27,406 nucleotides of DNA from a virus. The notes below the pieces were generated by a model. That model saw only the letters and a list, made by a program, of their open reading frames with translations. It was not told where the DNA came from and made no database searches. The DNA lies in the IMG/VR virus record IMGVR_UViG_3300008113_001525, positions 1-27,406 of that record; one strand, 5' to 3'. Positions 9,469 through 16,346 of the stretch are shown here, piece by piece; the first letter of the stretch is position 1; each line of letters starts with the position of its first letter. The position numbers and the translations under genes are program-made.

Positions 9469-12400
9469 CGCTAATGCTGCAGTGCAATATACGTTGGCTG
9501 CTTGGAATGAAATCCTGCGGAAAAAGTATGACTCCACTCAGATGGAAGATTACAAGGACATAGCAGATAGTTTGGGACAGTACCTGCTGCCAAACTTGCC
9601 AAGCTTTGTGCCGTATGCAGAAAACTCAAAAAACTCTTACACCACTAAAGTTGTTCGTGGTGCCAATAACATTTGGACATTGACGTTAGACAGCTACAGG
9701 CCGACTGGCTTTAGGTTGTCCATCTCTGGTGATGCGCCTAAGAAGTTTGTTACGTCTATCAAAGGCGTTTCATTGGCCAAGAAAAAGGGCGGCCCTTATG
9801 AGATGTCCCAACGGGATGTTATTGCAAACCCATCAAACCTTATTGCCCTGATTAAAAACCTGCACAAGCACTACCCTGCCACAGTGGAAGCTGACGCTGG
9901 CCCACTTGCCCGTGAGGTAATGAAGGTTGAGTTTGATGACTCTGAGTCCAAGAAGGGAATGTTCTCTCGCGCTATACCCGAGGGTGGTCAGAGTGTTGAG
10001 GATGTAGAAGCTCAGATCAAAGCAATCAAGGGTATCAATGTTAAAGTGGTTCAGTCTGCTGACAACTTGCCTGATGCAGCTGCTCCCGCTGATGTTGAAG
10101 GCGCTTGGTTCTCAGGTAACACTGTTTACTTGGTGGCTGATAACCTACCAAACGCCCAGCGTGTTCAGGAAGTGCTGGCGCATGAGGCCATTGGTCACGC
10201 TGCATTGGAAGGCATGCTTGGTAAAGACCTGATGAAGGTCATGGTCCAGAATGTTCAGGACTTGGAGAAGACTTCTAAGGTTGTCCAAGGGATTGCCGCC
10301 CAAGTAGACCGCACACAACCCGGCCTATCACCCGAGCGCCGTGCTAAAGAGATCGTGGCCATGATGGCAGAGCGCGGAATGCAAAACAGCATCATCCAGC
10401 GCGTCATCAAAGCAGTGCGTGGTTGGTTAAGAAGCTCTGGATTTACTCTGCAGTTCTCTGACAACGACATCTTGGCGTTGCTCCAGAATGCGGAAACGTT
10501 CTCTGGTGAGATGGCAGACGCCACAAGCGAAGCTTTGTACTCCAGAAACTTTAAAGGTGGACCCGGTGCATTGTCTACGTGGGAAGCTGCTGACGATCTG
10601 AAGTTAACAGACACACTTGTTTACAAGTTCATTGATAAGCACATCGACACCAAACGTGTGATTGAGGCTATCAACAATGAGTCTGGCCGTATTGAAGATA
10701 ATTGGAATCCCTACCTGAAAGAAGAGTTGTTCCATGGTAGAACGGCCAAGCAGACTACAGACTTCCTGAAGAATGACTTGCGTCCTTTGCTTCAGGATAT
10801 GGATAAGCGCGGGGTTACGCTTGATGAATTCAACAAGTACCTTCACGCCAGACATGCAAAAGCTCGTAATGACTTTATTGCTAAACGTGATCCGACCAAG
10901 CCTGATGGTGGTTCGGGATTGTTTAATGACGAAGTAGACATCTACATGAATGCTTTGGACGAAACTCCAGAGCTGAAGAAGAGTTACGAGCAGCTTGCTA
11001 AGAAGATTGATGAGATCGTTACTGGCACTCAAGAGCTGTTAGTGTCCTCCGGCTTGGAAAAGCAAAGCACGATTGATACTTGGCGCGAGAGCCTTCCATT
11101 CTATGTGCCTCTGAACCGTGAGCCTGACGAGCTTGACTTTATCAATGCAAGCAGTGGCATGGGTCAAGGCTTTGCTGTAAAGGGTTCATTTACTAAAGCC
11201 GCAGTAGGTTCGTTCAAGACTGTCAGCGACATCATCGGAAGTTTGGCACTTGCGCGTGAACGTGCCATCGTCCGTGCAGAGAAGGTTCGTGTTGGACGGG
11301 CGCTGTATGCGCTGGCCATTCAGAATCCTAACCCCAACTTCTGGAAGCCAATCAACCCTGACGCCATTAAGAACAAGGCTAAGTTGATTGATGAGATTGT
11401 TGCTTTGGGAATGAACCCCAATGACGCAAACAACATCTTCCAAGAGCCAAAGACCGGTGCGATTGATAAGAAGACTGGCTTGGTTAAGTACGAAATCAAT
11501 CCAAACATGCGTAACTCGCCTAACGTATTGGCGTTGCGTATCAATGGTGAAGACCGCTACGTGTTCTTTAACCCCGGCAACCCAAGCGCCAAGCGCATGG
11601 TGGAAACCTTAAAGAACATCGGCATCAATGACTTAGACGAAGTACTTGGTAGCGTTGCTGAGATCACCCGCTTCATGGCGGCTGTGAATACCCAGTACAA
11701 CCCTGTGTTCGGTGCGTGGAACTTTACACGCGACTTACAGGGTGCTGCCATCAACCTTTCTAGTACGCCTCTTGCGGATAAAAAGGGTCAGGTTATTGCT
11801 GACTCTATGACTGCTGTTAGAGCCATCTATCGCGTCCTGCGCGGTAAGCCAGCCACAAATCCAGAGATGCAGAAGTGGATGGACCTGTTTGAGCAGTTCC
11901 AAAAAGCTGGTGGCCAGACTGGATTCCGCGAGCAGTTCAGCCGTGGTCAGGGTAAGGACACAATTGTTGCCCGTGAGCTGGGACGTTTGAGCCGTAGCAA
12001 CGTCAAGCAAGCCGCCTATGCTGTCTTTGATTGGCTGTCTGACTATAACGATGCACTAGAGAATGCTGTCCGTTTGGCTTCGTTCAAAGCTGCGTTGGAC
12101 AAAGAGATGTCTGAGGATCAGGCAGCAAGTTTAGCTAAGAACATCACTGTTAACTTTAACCGTAAGGGTGCAAGCACTCAGACGATTGCCGCCTTGTATG
12201 CGTTCTTTAACGCCGCAGTCCAAGGTACAAAGCGTTTAGTTGAAACACTGTTTACAAAGGACAAAACTGGCAAGATTAAACTGAGCTCACTTGGTAAGAA
12301 GATCATTGCAGGCGGTATGTTCCTTGGCGTCATGCAGACCGCTATTCTGGCGATGGCTGGCTTTGGTGCAGATGAGCCTCCTGAGTGGGTAAAGTCTAAG

Positions 12401-13276
12401 AACTTGATCGTTCCATTGGGCGATGGCAAGTACTTGACCATCCCCATGCCGCTTGGATTCAACGTCTTCCCTAACGTTGGTAGACTGATTGCCGAGTACA
12501 TGATGGTTCAAGCTGGCGCGATGAATGGTAGACGCGACCTTCAGACAACCATCACAAACATCTTTAATGCAATACTTGGTTCTGTTAACCCGCTAGGAAC
12601 TAGCACGTTTGCTCAGACACTGGCGCCAACCATTGTTGATCCATTCGTTGCGATTGCCGAGAACAGGGATGCCTTCGGACGTCCTATCTCAAGAGAAGAC
12701 AAAGCTCTTGCTCCTTCGCCCGGATATGAGCGTAGCCGTGAGACTGCAAACTTTGTGTCCCAAGGCTTGGCTTACGCGCTGAACTTCATCACTGGTGGTG
12801 GCGACAAGGGCATAGGTTTGGTCAGTCCTACGGCAGATCAGATCAGTTATGTGGCTGGCCAGTATGCTGGTGGTGTTGGTAAGCTTGTCATTCAGACGGG
12901 CGAGTTCGTTAAGAGTCAATTCACTGGTGAAAAGGTAGAGACTTATCAAATACCAGTAGCAGGCAAGCTCTATGGCGACATCAAAACGCCGGCAGCTATC
13001 GCAGGCGTGTTCTACGAGAACATTAAGGTAATGTCCAACCACGAACGGATCATTAAAGACATGAAGGGTAAGGGCGTAGAGGCTTACTACAAAGAGTCAC
13101 CTGAAGCCAGACTGTGGCGGCGCGCTAACTACGTTGAGAATGAGATTGCTCGCCTCAAGAAAGAGAAAAAGGCCTTGAAGGAACGCAATGCCCCCGAGGC
13201 CCAGATTAAACGCAAAGATGAAGCCATCAAAGAGAAGATGGATGCGTTTAACAAACAAGTTAGCAAGGTCCAATAA
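9413..13276 (+). CDS. Second part of the giant polyvalent protein: zincin-like module and LPD38-like C-terminal region
   Basis: About 1287 codons, in the +1 frame relative to the preceding giant ORF and overlapping its last 56 bases. No start has an SD: ATG 9413 lies inside the previous gene, and GTG 9482 or ATG 9542 are alternatives. Protein-like sequence begins right at the upstream stop (9466-9468), so this may be the continuation of the same polypeptide after a frame break. Visible parts: HEAIGH at about 257-262 preceded by VQEVLA, a zincin-like metallopeptidase motif; a helical stretch; FSR (184-186) and YSR (376-378) at module borders; a long region with WNFTRDLQGA (from 769) typical of LPD38-like polyvalent C-termini; a hydrophobic segment near 963-985; and a Lys/Glu-rich coiled coil at about 1235-1285. 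It is likely a virion/ejected component. The peptidase activity is unproven. Confidence 0.8.
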   Translation: MVERSPSSPCRIKQRKLRNANAAVQYTLAAWNEILRKKYDSTQMEDYKDIADSLGQYLLPNLPSFVPYAENSKNSYTTKVVRGANNIWTLTLDSYRPTGFRLSISGDAPKKFVTSIKGVSLAKKKGGPYEMSQRDVIANPSNLIALIKNLHKHYPATVEADAGPLAREVMKVEFDDSESKKGMFSRAIPEGGQSVEDVEAQIKAIKGINVKVVQSADNLPDAAAPADVEGAWFSGNTVYLVADNLPNAQRVQEVLAHEAIGHAALEGMLGKDLMKVMVQNVQDLEKTSKVVQGIAAQVDRTQPGLSPERRAKEIVAMMAERGMQNSIIQRVIKAVRGWLRSSGFTLQFSDNDILALLQNAETFSGEMADATSEALYSRNFKGGPGALSTWEAADDLKLTDTLVYKFIDKHIDTKRVIEAINNESGRIEDNWNPYLKEELFHGRTAKQTTDFLKNDLRPLLQDMDKRGVTLDEFNKYLHARHAKARNDFIAKRDPTKPDGGSGLFNDEVDIYMNALDETPELKKSYEQLAKKIDEIVTGTQELLVSSGLEKQSTIDTWRESLPFYVPLNREPDELDFINASSGMGQGFAVKGSFTKAAVGSFKTVSDIIGSLALARERAIVRAEKVRVGRALYALAIQNPNPNFWKPINPDAIKNKAKLIDEIVALGMNPNDANNIFQEPKTGAIDKKTGLVKYEINPNMRNSPNVLALRINGEDRYVFFNPGNPSAKRMVETLKNIGINDLDEVLGSVAEITRFMAAVNTQYNPVFGAWNFTRDLQGAAINLSSTPLADKKGQVIADSMTAVRAIYRVLRGKPATNPEMQKWMDLFEQFQKAGGQTGFREQFSRGQGKDTIVARELGRLSRSNVKQAAYAVFDWLSDYNDALENAVRLASFKAALDKEMSEDQAASLAKNITVNFNRKGASTQTIAALYAFFNAAVQGTKRLVETLFTKDKTGKIKLSSLGKKIIAGGMFLGVMQTAILAMAGFGADEPPEWVKSKNLIVPLGDGKYLTIPMPLGFNVFPNVGRLIAEYMMVQAGAMNGRRDLQTTITNIFNAILGSVNPLGTSTFAQTLAPTIVDPFVAIAENRDAFGRPISREDKALAPSPGYERSRETANFVSQGLAYALNFITGGGDKGIGLVSPTADQISYVAGQYAGGVGKLVIQTGEFVKSQFTGEKVETYQIPVAGKLYGDIKTPAAIAGVFYENIKVMSNHERIIKDMKGKGVEAYYKESPEARLWRRANYVENEIARLKKEKKALKERNAPEAQIKRKDEAIKEKMDAFNKQVSKVQ

Positions 13277-13547
13277 TCCCTTGCTCAAAGAATAAACCCA
13301 GAGTTTTGCGATGTGCTTCTTCCCACATCTCAATCCTCTGGGCTTTATCCATCTTAGAGCCTTGGTCTAAGTCGCTGTGGCACCTAAAACATAATGACGC
13401 TATACGGTAGTCGTGAGCCTTGAGCCCACGGCCTTTGCCGTCCCGTAGTTGGTTACTGTGGGCGGCTACCACTGTTCCATCACTCACTCCGCAGTGTTGG
13501 CACGGTAGGAGCCTTGCGGCTTTTAGCATTTTTTCGTTGCGATACAT
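13260..13547 (-). CDS. YbcO/DUF1364-family HNH-like nuclease
   Basis: 95 aa from ATG 13547; an in-frame TTG at 13571 would add eight residues, but no strong SD decides between them. The pattern C16xxC19, H30 in VAAHSN, GLKAHD, then C53xxCH57 with SDLD is that of the phage YbcO-like DUF1364 family (KAAR...C...AH...C..CHD), a putative zinc-binding HNH-type nuclease found in recombination/NinG-type regions of lambdoid phages. It is the last gene of the leftward operon. Its 3' end overlaps the convergent giant gene by 17 bases, and its 5' part overlaps the upstream gene in another frame. No terminator is visible between the convergent genes. The family call is good; nuclease activity is inferred. 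Confidence 0.75.
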   Translation of the reverse strand: MYRNEKMLKAARLLPCQHCGVSDGTVVAAHSNQLRDGKGRGLKAHDYRIASLCFRCHSDLDQGSKMDKAQRIEMWEEAHRKTLGLFFEQGIIGPC

Positions 13548-13683
13548 TTTTCTTCTCTGGTTTGCAATCAAAGCAGACCCAGCGATTACTGTTGCGGTCT
13601 ACAACTTTGCCGTTGTCTAATGATTTAAGGTGCTCACACGTAGCGCAGTATCGCTTACCGTATATCCTCATGTTTTCTGACAT
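13480..13683 (-). CDS. Small putative zinc-binding protein
   Basis: 67 aa with CATC near the N-terminus and CFDC about 24 residues later, a paired-CxxC arrangement expected to bind one zinc ion. The C-terminal third is basic (KKNVSQRKNAKSRK), consistent with nucleic-acid binding. The start ATG at 13683 has an AAGGA about nine bases upstream. It overlaps the neighbours on both sides by tens of bases in different frames, typical of this compact operon. Similar small Cys-pair proteins are common next to phage HNH genes. Function unknown. Confidence 0.65.
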   Translation of the reverse strand: MSENMRIYGKRYCATCEHLKSLDNGKVVDRNSNRWVCFDCKPEKKNVSQRKNAKSRKAPTVPTLRSE

Positions 13684-13864
13684 TGCGCTTTTCCTTTTTG
13701 ATTGCAGCCAGTCCTTCTTCAGGTTCTTTATCGCGCGCTTTCATCCATTGATCGGCTATGTCATGAGCTGCTTCGGCTAGGTTCTCACCCTCCCTGTTAC
13801 GGATGATGAGCCCAGCCAAAGCAAACATAGACGCCAGATCACGCAGATTGGTGTCATGCTCCAT
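13655..13864 (-). CDS. Hypothetical small phage protein
   Basis: 69 aa, mostly helical by composition (RDLASMFALAGLIIR, EAAHDIADQWMKAR), with a charged Lys/Arg tail. The ATG at 13864 sits in a TGATG junction with the stop of the upstream gene and has GAGG just upstream, so it is probably translationally coupled. No catalytic motif is recognisable. Small proteins with this AxxxADxxMKAR type of helix recur in phage early operons, but I cannot assign a function. Confidence 0.6.
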   Translation of the reverse strand: MEHDTNLRDLASMFALAGLIIRNREGENLAEAAHDIADQWMKARDKEPEEGLAAIKKEKRNVRKHEDIR

Positions 13865-14097
13865 CAGTGAACCTCTTTATCTTGTTCCGCTTCTAAGACG
13901 GCGCGAAAAGAATGCGTCATGCAGTATGCAAACACTTGCTCTGGCATCTTTAGTTCAAGGGCGATCAAGCTTGCCACATGGGATAAAGCTGAGATAGCGG
14001 CTTCTGGCGGAACGTTTTCAGCGTTCATAACAACAGCAAGGATGTCATCGGCCAACTTGCTGGTGTATTTGATTTCGTCATCGTTAGTGTCCATCAC
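13864..14097 (-). CDS. Hypothetical small phage protein
   Basis: 77 aa, largely alpha-helical by composition, with an acidic N-terminus (DTNDDEIKY). A central stretch (AAISALSHVASLIALEL) could pack as an amphipathic helix and is too polar for a clear membrane segment. It overlaps the next upstream gene by four bases and the downstream gene by one, so it belongs to the leftward operon. No motif recognised. Confidence 0.6.
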   Translation of the reverse strand: MMDTNDDEIKYTSKLADDILAVVMNAENVPPEAAISALSHVASLIALELKMPEQVFAYCMTHSFRAVLEAEQDKEVH

Positions 14098-14366
14098 ATC
14101 TCCAGTTCTTTGATTTGATCAGCCAACACATCGGCCAAGTACTTACCGCGAACGGCAATGTGCTCAATCTCTTTGCAGGCATCTATCTCTTTGATACAGT
14201 CTTTGAGCGCCTTGTTATACCCAGACTTAAAGGTATCGTCACCATCAACGATCATGCAAATGGCGTCCCGCACCATACTAGATGCTTTACGTTGTTTGGC
14301 AAGCTCTTTGATCTTGTCGTGATACTCCACTGGTAAGTAGACGCTGTAAGGGATTAGTTTCTTCAT
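14094..14366 (-). CDS. Ribbon-helix-helix-like putative DNA-binding protein
   Basis: 90 aa from ATG 14366, which has a near-perfect GGAGG five bases upstream and forms an ATGA overlap with the preceding stop; a TTG twelve bases earlier is in frame but would bury the SD. The N-terminus (IPYSVYLPVEYHDKIKELAK, then SSMVRDAICMIV) fits the ribbon-helix-helix pattern: one alternating beta strand followed by two helices, the second ending in a hydrophobic run. The C-terminal half is helical and charged. RHH proteins usually dimerise and repress promoters. This is a candidate, though only a candidate, for the regulator of the shared ACATGA-type operator elements elsewhere in the window. Confidence 0.6.
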   Translation of the reverse strand: MKKLIPYSVYLPVEYHDKIKELAKQRKASSMVRDAICMIVDGDDTFKSGYNKALKDCIKEIDACKEIEHIAVRGKYLADVLADQIKELEM

Positions 14367-14785
14367 GCTTTCCTCCAAGCTTCGAAGCTGGTTCGCAATT
14401 GATTGAATAAATGGCGGGCTTCTTCGTTGGTCTTAAGCTCTTTGCGAGACTCTATGTCCAAGTAAGATGAAATCCACTGGGCACAAGCCTTCTCATTCTT
14501 TTCCATTAGCCACTCTTTTTGGTGCAGCCACTCCCAAAACTCTGGGTCACGGCACATGATGCCGGCCAGCTTCACCGCATGATCGCCCGGAAATTCGTTC
14601 TCTCGGTTCATCGGTTGTTCGTCATCACCCAGACGCACCATCACAACAACGTAGCGCGAGCCCACAAAGTCTCGCATAAGGTCGTTGTGAAGCTCGTCAG
14701 GGTGAACAGCCAAAGACAGCATGTAGCCGTCCTTGGATTGCTTTAGGCCTGTCTTGATTGCTTCAAATTGAATTGGATCGGCCAA
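14363..14785 (-). CDS. Hypothetical phage protein (140 aa, TTG start)
   Basis: 140 aa. The only upstream start that keeps the whole conserved-looking N-terminus (ADPIQFEAIKTGLKQSKDGY) is a TTG at 14785, supported by GGAG seven bases upstream; the first ATG would remove 20 residues. It begins with a mixed alpha/beta stretch (YMLSLAVHPDEL, SRYVVVMVRLGDDE) and continues as a helical, Trp-rich domain (DPEFWEWLHQKEWL). It lies between a coiled-coil gene and the RHH-like gene in the recombination operon. Similar proteins occur near phage ERF genes, but I know no function for them. Confidence 0.65.
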   Translation of the reverse strand: MADPIQFEAIKTGLKQSKDGYMLSLAVHPDELHNDLMRDFVGSRYVVVMVRLGDDEQPMNRENEFPGDHAVKLAGIMCRDPEFWEWLHQKEWLMEKNEKACAQWISSYLDIESRKELKTNEEARHLFNQLRTSFEAWRKA

Positions 14786-14972
14786 TTTTTAACTCCAAGT
14801 ACTTGATCACGCCAACAGACATGGTCAACTGTTCTTCAAGCTTGCCGATCTGCTCTTCAAGATTATCAATCTTTGCCTCAAGCTTGGCTTCGTCTTTAAT
14901 TGACGCCTGCAAGGCATCATCAAGAACATTGCAGACTTTCTCCCACTGCTTAATTGTTTTAGGCTTAGTCAT
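14763..14972 (-). CDS. Small coiled-coil protein
   Basis: 69 aa. Residues about 25-55 form clear heptads (EAKLEAKIDNLEEQIGKLEEQL), predicting a short coiled coil and probably oligomerisation. The ATG at 14972 has AAGGA eight bases upstream and overlaps the end of the upstream gene by eight bases. Lying within the ERF operon, it may be a structural or regulatory partner of a recombination protein. That role is inferred from location only. Confidence 0.6.
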   Translation of the reverse strand: MTKPKTIKQWEKVCNVLDDALQASIKDEAKLEAKIDNLEEQIGKLEEQLTMSVGVIKYLELKIGRSNSI

Positions 14973-15228
14973 CCCATGGGTCCTTTCCGGGTGCAGACTC
15001 TTCTGGCTTCTTGTAAGTGTTGACCTTCAAGCCAACCTTACGATTGCCGTCTTTGTCTTTGGAAAGCCATGCGTCAAGCTTAATCACAACGTGATCTGAC
15101 TCTGCACTGGCCATGAGTTCCTTCATCAAGGCCAACTCAATCTTGATGTCACCAACCATGTCCGGCTGCATGTCTTTCTTTTTGTACTTGTTGCTCCACA
15201 AAGTACCGCGATTTGGATAGTCCATCAT
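14965..15228 (-). CDS. Hypothetical protein of the ERF recombination operon
   Basis: 87 aa. Two adjacent ATGs are possible: 15228 is only two bases from AAGGAGTA while 15225 is better spaced, so the second Met is the likelier start. The sequence has a beta-rich core (DHVVIKLDAWLSKDKDGNRK followed by VGLKVN) and ends in an acidic tail PGKDPWDD. A small beta domain with an acidic C-terminal tail recalls single-stranded DNA-binding proteins, which often sit beside ERF/RecT genes. The length is short for a complete OB fold, so I treat SSB-like function as a hypothesis only. Confidence 0.6.
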   Translation of the reverse strand: MMDYPNRGTLWSNKYKKKDMQPDMVGDIKIELALMKELMASAESDHVVIKLDAWLSKDKDGNRKVGLKVNTYKKPEESAPGKDPWDD

Positions 15229-15234
15229 TACTCC

Positions 15235-15954
15235 TTAAAAAAATGATCGTTTTGCGTTTGTAAAGTTTTCTATGACGTCAGCATAGACAGAAGGGTTCAA
15301 GGCTTTGAGCTTGTCGTACAAAGCTTTGTTCACTTGGAACATCTGCTTGAGCTGATCGGCATCGGTGGCCATGCTGATCTTCAGATTGTTCACTTCAACC
15401 ATCATGTCAACCCATGATTCGTCATCGGGCGCATCAATGATCATGGTCCACTCAGGCTTTGTCTCTACATACTGTGGCGGAATAGGGTCTACTTTGCCTT
15501 TAACGGGCTTTGTAGGCGCTTTTAGCTCTTGGACGGGGCTTGGCTTAGGTGCAGGCTTTGGCGCTTCCTTAACGGCTTCTACGGGTGGTGCAGAATCTAT
15601 TGAGTCGTGCTCGGTCAGCTCCATGGCTGCCATCCAAAGGTAACGGCGCTGATAAGTCTGTATGCTACCCATGAGCTGGATAGGCTGGGCACCCTTGAGA
15701 GATGCCTCGGCCATTGGGCTGGTGATCACAATGACTGTGCCGTCTTCTGTATCAGTGATACAGAGCTGGGCATATTCAGTGTTAAAGGAGACTACCCCAC
15801 ACAAACCAACCTCATGAAAGATGGTCTGAATGTGTGGGATGAAGTCACCCAACTCAAAGTATGAATACCCTTGGTAGGCATTCTTGCCCGACTTCTTCAT
15901 CTCTACAGACTGAAGCTTGACTCGGGCGGACATGAGTTTCTTATGCACTGACAT
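15235..15954 (-). CDS. erf: ERF-family single-strand annealing protein
   Basis: 239 aa. Residues about 1-120 match the ERF superfamily pattern: SARVKLQSV..MKKSGKN.Y.GYSYFELGDFIPHI, a beta-rich core, and MGSIQTYQRRYLWMAAMEL, the conserved region before the helical end. A Pro/Lys/Ala linker (about 130-165) joins a helical C-terminal region (to 239) that may bind partner proteins. ERF proteins anneal complementary single strands during phage recombination and genome circularisation. The start has GAAGGA eight bases upstream and overlaps the upstream gene by 14 bases. A PD-(D/E)XK nuclease two genes upstream would supply the resected ends, the usual exonuclease/annealase pairing. Family call strong. 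Confidence 0.88.
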   Translation of the reverse strand: MSVHKKLMSARVKLQSVEMKKSGKNAYQGYSYFELGDFIPHIQTIFHEVGLCGVVSFNTEYAQLCITDTEDGTVIVITSPMAEASLKGAQPIQLMGSIQTYQRRYLWMAAMELTEHDSIDSAPPVEAVKEAPKPAPKPSPVQELKAPTKPVKGKVDPIPPQYVETKPEWTMIIDAPDDESWVDMMVEVNNLKISMATDADQLKQMFQVNKALYDKLKALNPSVYADVIENFTNAKRSFF

Positions 15955-16237
15955 TAGGTGTTCCTTCTGTTGCTAATTGTTGTACCAATTTCCAATCGTT
16001 TTCTTCTTGCTTCTTGCGCGCTTTGTACATTCTCTGGTACTCGCGTTGCTTGGCCTTCTGCGCTGGTGTCATAACCTTCTTAGGTTTGTTGACCTTGACT
16101 AGCTTGACGGCATCTCTTTCAAGCTGCTCCACTTTGGCCTTCAAGATTTTGATGTCGATCATGGCCGCTGACATTGCCTTGGCACAGTCATCCAATGTTT
16201 TTTGGATTAGATCTTTTTCTGCTTTTGATATAAACAT
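15941..16237 (-). CDS. Small basic coiled-coil protein
   Basis: 98 aa. A helical N-terminal half with heptads (IKILKAKVEQLERDAVKLVK) is followed by a strongly basic stretch (KPKKVMTPAQKAKQREYQRM, then YKARKK). That suggests nucleic-acid binding by a dimer. The start codon has AAGGAG six bases upstream and lies three bases after the original stop (16240) of the broken nuclease gene, showing that both were once a tight operon pair. Function unknown; an accessory to the nuclease or ERF is likely by position. Confidence 0.65.
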   Translation of the reverse strand: MFISKAEKDLIQKTLDDCAKAMSAAMIDIKILKAKVEQLERDAVKLVKVNKPKKVMTPAQKAKQREYQRMYKARKKQEENDWKLVQQLATEGTPNVSA

Positions 16238-16239
16238 GA

Positions 16240-16334
16240 TTACTCCTTTGTTGATAAATAGTCTTTGTACTGGTTACAGAAGCCACTGACAGAGCAGAAG
16301 TTCGCGCATCGCGTCCTTTCACCCTGACGGACCT
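16240..16334 (-). pseudogene. Frameshifted 3' end of the PD-(D/E)XK nuclease gene (CX3CX5C tail)
   Basis: Downstream of the premature TAG, a shifted frame runs VRQGERTRCANFCSVSGF and then CNQYKDYLSTKE, stopping at TAA 16242-16240, three bases before the next gene's ATG. The three cysteines (CX3CX5C) and the perfect operon spacing show this is the original C-terminus. It is joined in frame if one of the two 11-base copies at 16325-16346 is removed. Confidence 0.75.
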
Positions 16335-16346
16335 CTAACGGACCTC
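16325..16346. repeat. 11-bp tandem duplication causing a frameshift
   Basis: On the plus strand TGACGGACCTC (16325-16335) is followed directly by TAACGGACCTC (16336-16346), with one mismatch in eleven. Eleven bases is not a multiple of three, and the duplication creates the TAG that ends the nuclease ORF. Confidence 0.85.
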
